This document shows, piece after piece, positions 6,275 through 7,230 of a DNA stretch of 7,230 nucleotides; the first letter of the stretch is position 1; each line of letters opens with the position of its first letter. The stretch comes from Actinomycetota bacterium (lineage in GTDB: Bacteria > Actinomycetota > Thermoleophilia > Solirubrobacterales > Solirubrobacteraceae): assembly GCA_019348575.1 (NCBI GenBank), contig JAHWJE010000073.1, positions 1 to 7,230 on the forward strand, in the 5' to 3' direction. The position numbers and the translations under genes were made by a program. The notes below the pieces were generated by a model that saw only the letters and a program-made list of their open reading frames with translations, was not told where the DNA came from and made no database searches.

Positions 6275-7230
6275 GCTACTCGACCGCCGCTGCCCGCCAG
6301 GACCTGCTCGCCGCCGTCGGCGACGCGATCGACGATCTGGCGCGCGCCCTGGCGGCGCTGGGCGCGGCCTACGAGCTGCTCGACGAGCACAAGGCCGAGG
6401 AGCTCGAGGTCGGGCTCTTCGGCCCGGTCCAGGTTGCGTACGGTCGCGCGCGGCGCACGTACGGCGACTTCGCCCGTCGCCACGGGCTGGCGCCGCGCGC
6501 GTTCACGCCGGCGACGCCCGGCGCCCCCTCGGGCGGGCTGAAGGGCTACGTCGACGACATCGTCGGGGCAGTCGCGAGCGCCGACGCAACGCTCGCGACG
6601 CTGCAGGACTCGATGCTGCCGGTCGAGGTCGGCGACGCGGAGCTGCGCGCCGGCCTGGCCGACGTCCGCGAGCTCGTCGCGGACGTGGTCCGCGACTGGG
6701 CGCGCCGCTCTAAGGCAGATGCCAGGCTGGAGCTGCGTGGACCCGCCGGTGGTTCGTTCACCGCAGGAGCCGGAACATCGCGTCTGGTTGCGGACGCCGT
6801 CGAGTTCTGCCGGGTTCTCAGTGGACGTGGTTCGGCCGATGCGTTCGAGATCGAGGTCGTCGAGCAGGAGTCGCGTTCGGCCGAGCAGCTCGCACGCTTC
6901 GCTCTGGAGGAAGCTTCGCCGAGCGTCCGCCGGACGATCCAGATCGCCCATCGCACCTTGCTGAGGTTCCAGGTTGGCCCAGCCTCGTCTCGCGACCACA
7001 TCCTGGGCTTGACCATCGTCACGTCGCGGCCTGATGTCGTTGTGCTCGAAGGGGTCTCGCACATACTGCGCGCTGTCATCGTCGTGAAGAAGACCGAGCC
7101 GCGGCGGCTGCTCATCTCGACCTACGTCTTCTACCTGCGCCCCGCGGTAGCCGGCCTCCTGTTGAAGATCGTTGGGCCAGTTCACCGCAGGATCGCTCCT
7201 TACCTGCTGGAGCGGACCGCGTTCACGAAG
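6271..7230 (+). CDS. Helical conserved hypothetical protein whose frame runs on into a second, unrelated domain; open at the right edge
   Basis: ATG 6271 overlaps the glycosyltransferase stop (ATGA), so the start is well supported. The first 145 or so residues are strongly helical, Ala/Leu/Glu/Arg-rich, without membrane segments or cysteines. Landmarks are RALAALGAAYELLDEH (25-40), FGPVQVAYGRARRTYGDFARRHGL (50-73) and TLQDSMLPVEVGDAELRAGL (110-129). I recall similar small hypothetical proteins in Solirubrobacterales-type genomes, usually of about this length, function unknown; this is memory, not a search. Beyond residue 147 the frame continues without a stop through a low-complexity linker (148-188) into a different domain (189-320), still open at the window end. 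No in-frame ATG, GTG or TTG lies near the start of that domain. The stop may have been lost by an indel: a frame one base off reads TAA at 6711-6713, just where composition changes. The first 440 nt are certainly coding; the extent beyond is uncertain. Confidence 0.7.
   Translation, partial: MSYSTAAARQDLLAAVGDAIDDLARALAALGAAYELLDEHKAEELEVGLFGPVQVAYGRARRTYGDFARRHGLAPRAFTPATPGAPSGGLKGYVDDIVGAVASADATLATLQDSMLPVEVGDAELRAGLADVRELVADVVRDWARRSKADARLELRGPAGGSFTAGAGTSRLVADAVEFCRVLSGRGSADAFEIEVVEQESRSAEQLARFALEEASPSVRRTIQIAHRTLLRFQVGPASSRDHILGLTIVTSRPDVVVLEGVSHILRAVIVVKKTEPRRLLISTYVFYLRPAVAGLLLKIVGPVHRRIAPYLLERTAFTK
6821..7230 (+). other. Domain resembling the actinobacterial DUF2867/SRPBCC-like group, possibly a separate gene, 3' end missing
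   Basis: Read in the frame of the preceding entry, 6835-7230 encodes ADAFEIEVVEQESRSAEQLA, then VRRTIQIAHRTLLRFQVGP, SSRDHILGLTIVTSRPDVVV, LLISTYVFYLRPAVAG and VGPVHRRIAPYLLERTA. The order (an Asp-Ala-Phe start, Ser-Ala-Glu-Gln helix, R-x-GP-x-S-x-D-H-x-L-G centre, and a final HRRIAPYLL helix) matches a common actinobacterial family that I would place near DUF2867 or the SRPBCC/START-like lipid-binding fold. The match is from memory and moderate. Such proteins usually stand alone. Here no start codon in this frame exists near the domain; a GTG at 6821 in the next frame would give VDVVRADAFEIEVV if one G were added in the GG at 6834-6835. GC content is lower (37 of 60 in 7021-7080) than in the upstream genes. 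It appears close to its C-terminus at the window edge. Confidence 0.45.

Noticed and set aside
6719..6964. Short plus-strand open frame starting at ATG 6719
   Set aside because: Its second half is a Ser/Arg run caused by reading the DUF2867-like domain out of frame. Only its GTG at 6821 might matter, as the start of that domain if a base is missing.
6145..7185. A 346-codon minus-strand open frame across the fusion junction
   Set aside because: It lies in codon register antisense to the plus-strand frame, has no recognisable domain, and overlaps the DUF1972 gene end. The plus-strand reading has clear family-like motifs on both sides.
1..7230. CRISPR arrays, tRNA/rRNA genes, insertion sequences, attachment sites
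   Set aside because: No regularly spaced repeats, cloverleaf-like segments, transposase motifs or terminal inverted repeats were seen by eye on either strand.

Overview
The window is about 75% GC in its coding parts, with strongly GC-biased third codon positions. Genes are tightly packed and several overlap by 4 nt. Together with the protein families present, this suggests an actinobacterium, most likely of the Thermoleophilia/Solirubrobacterales type. That placement rests on family resemblance and composition only; no rRNA or other marker gene is present.

Layout. (1) 1-738 (+) is the C-terminal part of an FAD/NAD(P)-dependent oxidoreductase cut by the left edge. (2) 739-881 is a lower-GC gap that probably carries a promoter, followed by a small membrane protein with three predicted membrane segments and a long acidic tail (882-1349, +). 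(3) A strong hairpin at 1366-1404 lies between converging genes and probably terminates transcription from both sides. (4) Two GT-B glycosyltransferases of the GT4 type run on the minus strand (3404-2349, then 2352-1417), coupled by an ATGA overlap. (5) Only 43 nt away, a divergent plus-strand run begins: a class I SAM methyltransferase (3448-4047), a GT4-type glycosyltransferase (4055-5071), a DUF1972/rhamnosyltransferase-like glycosyltransferase (5096-6274), and a small helical conserved hypothetical protein that overlaps it by ATGA (from 6271). (6) At about 6710 GC content and codon use change. The same frame stays open to the right edge and encodes an unrelated domain resembling the actinobacterial DUF2867/SRPBCC-like group.

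Together, four glycosyltransferases and one methyltransferase in two back-to-back operons look like part of a locus that builds and decorates a cell-surface or exported polysaccharide or glycolipid. Each transferase would add one sugar, and the methyltransferase might modify a sugar or the lipid/glycan end. No polymerase, flippase, initiating transferase or sugar-nucleotide gene is visible, so the product cannot be named. I see no mobile element, tRNA, rRNA or CRISPR array. The least ordinary spot is the 6700-6840 junction, which is either a real in-frame fusion or two neighbouring genes joined by small indels.
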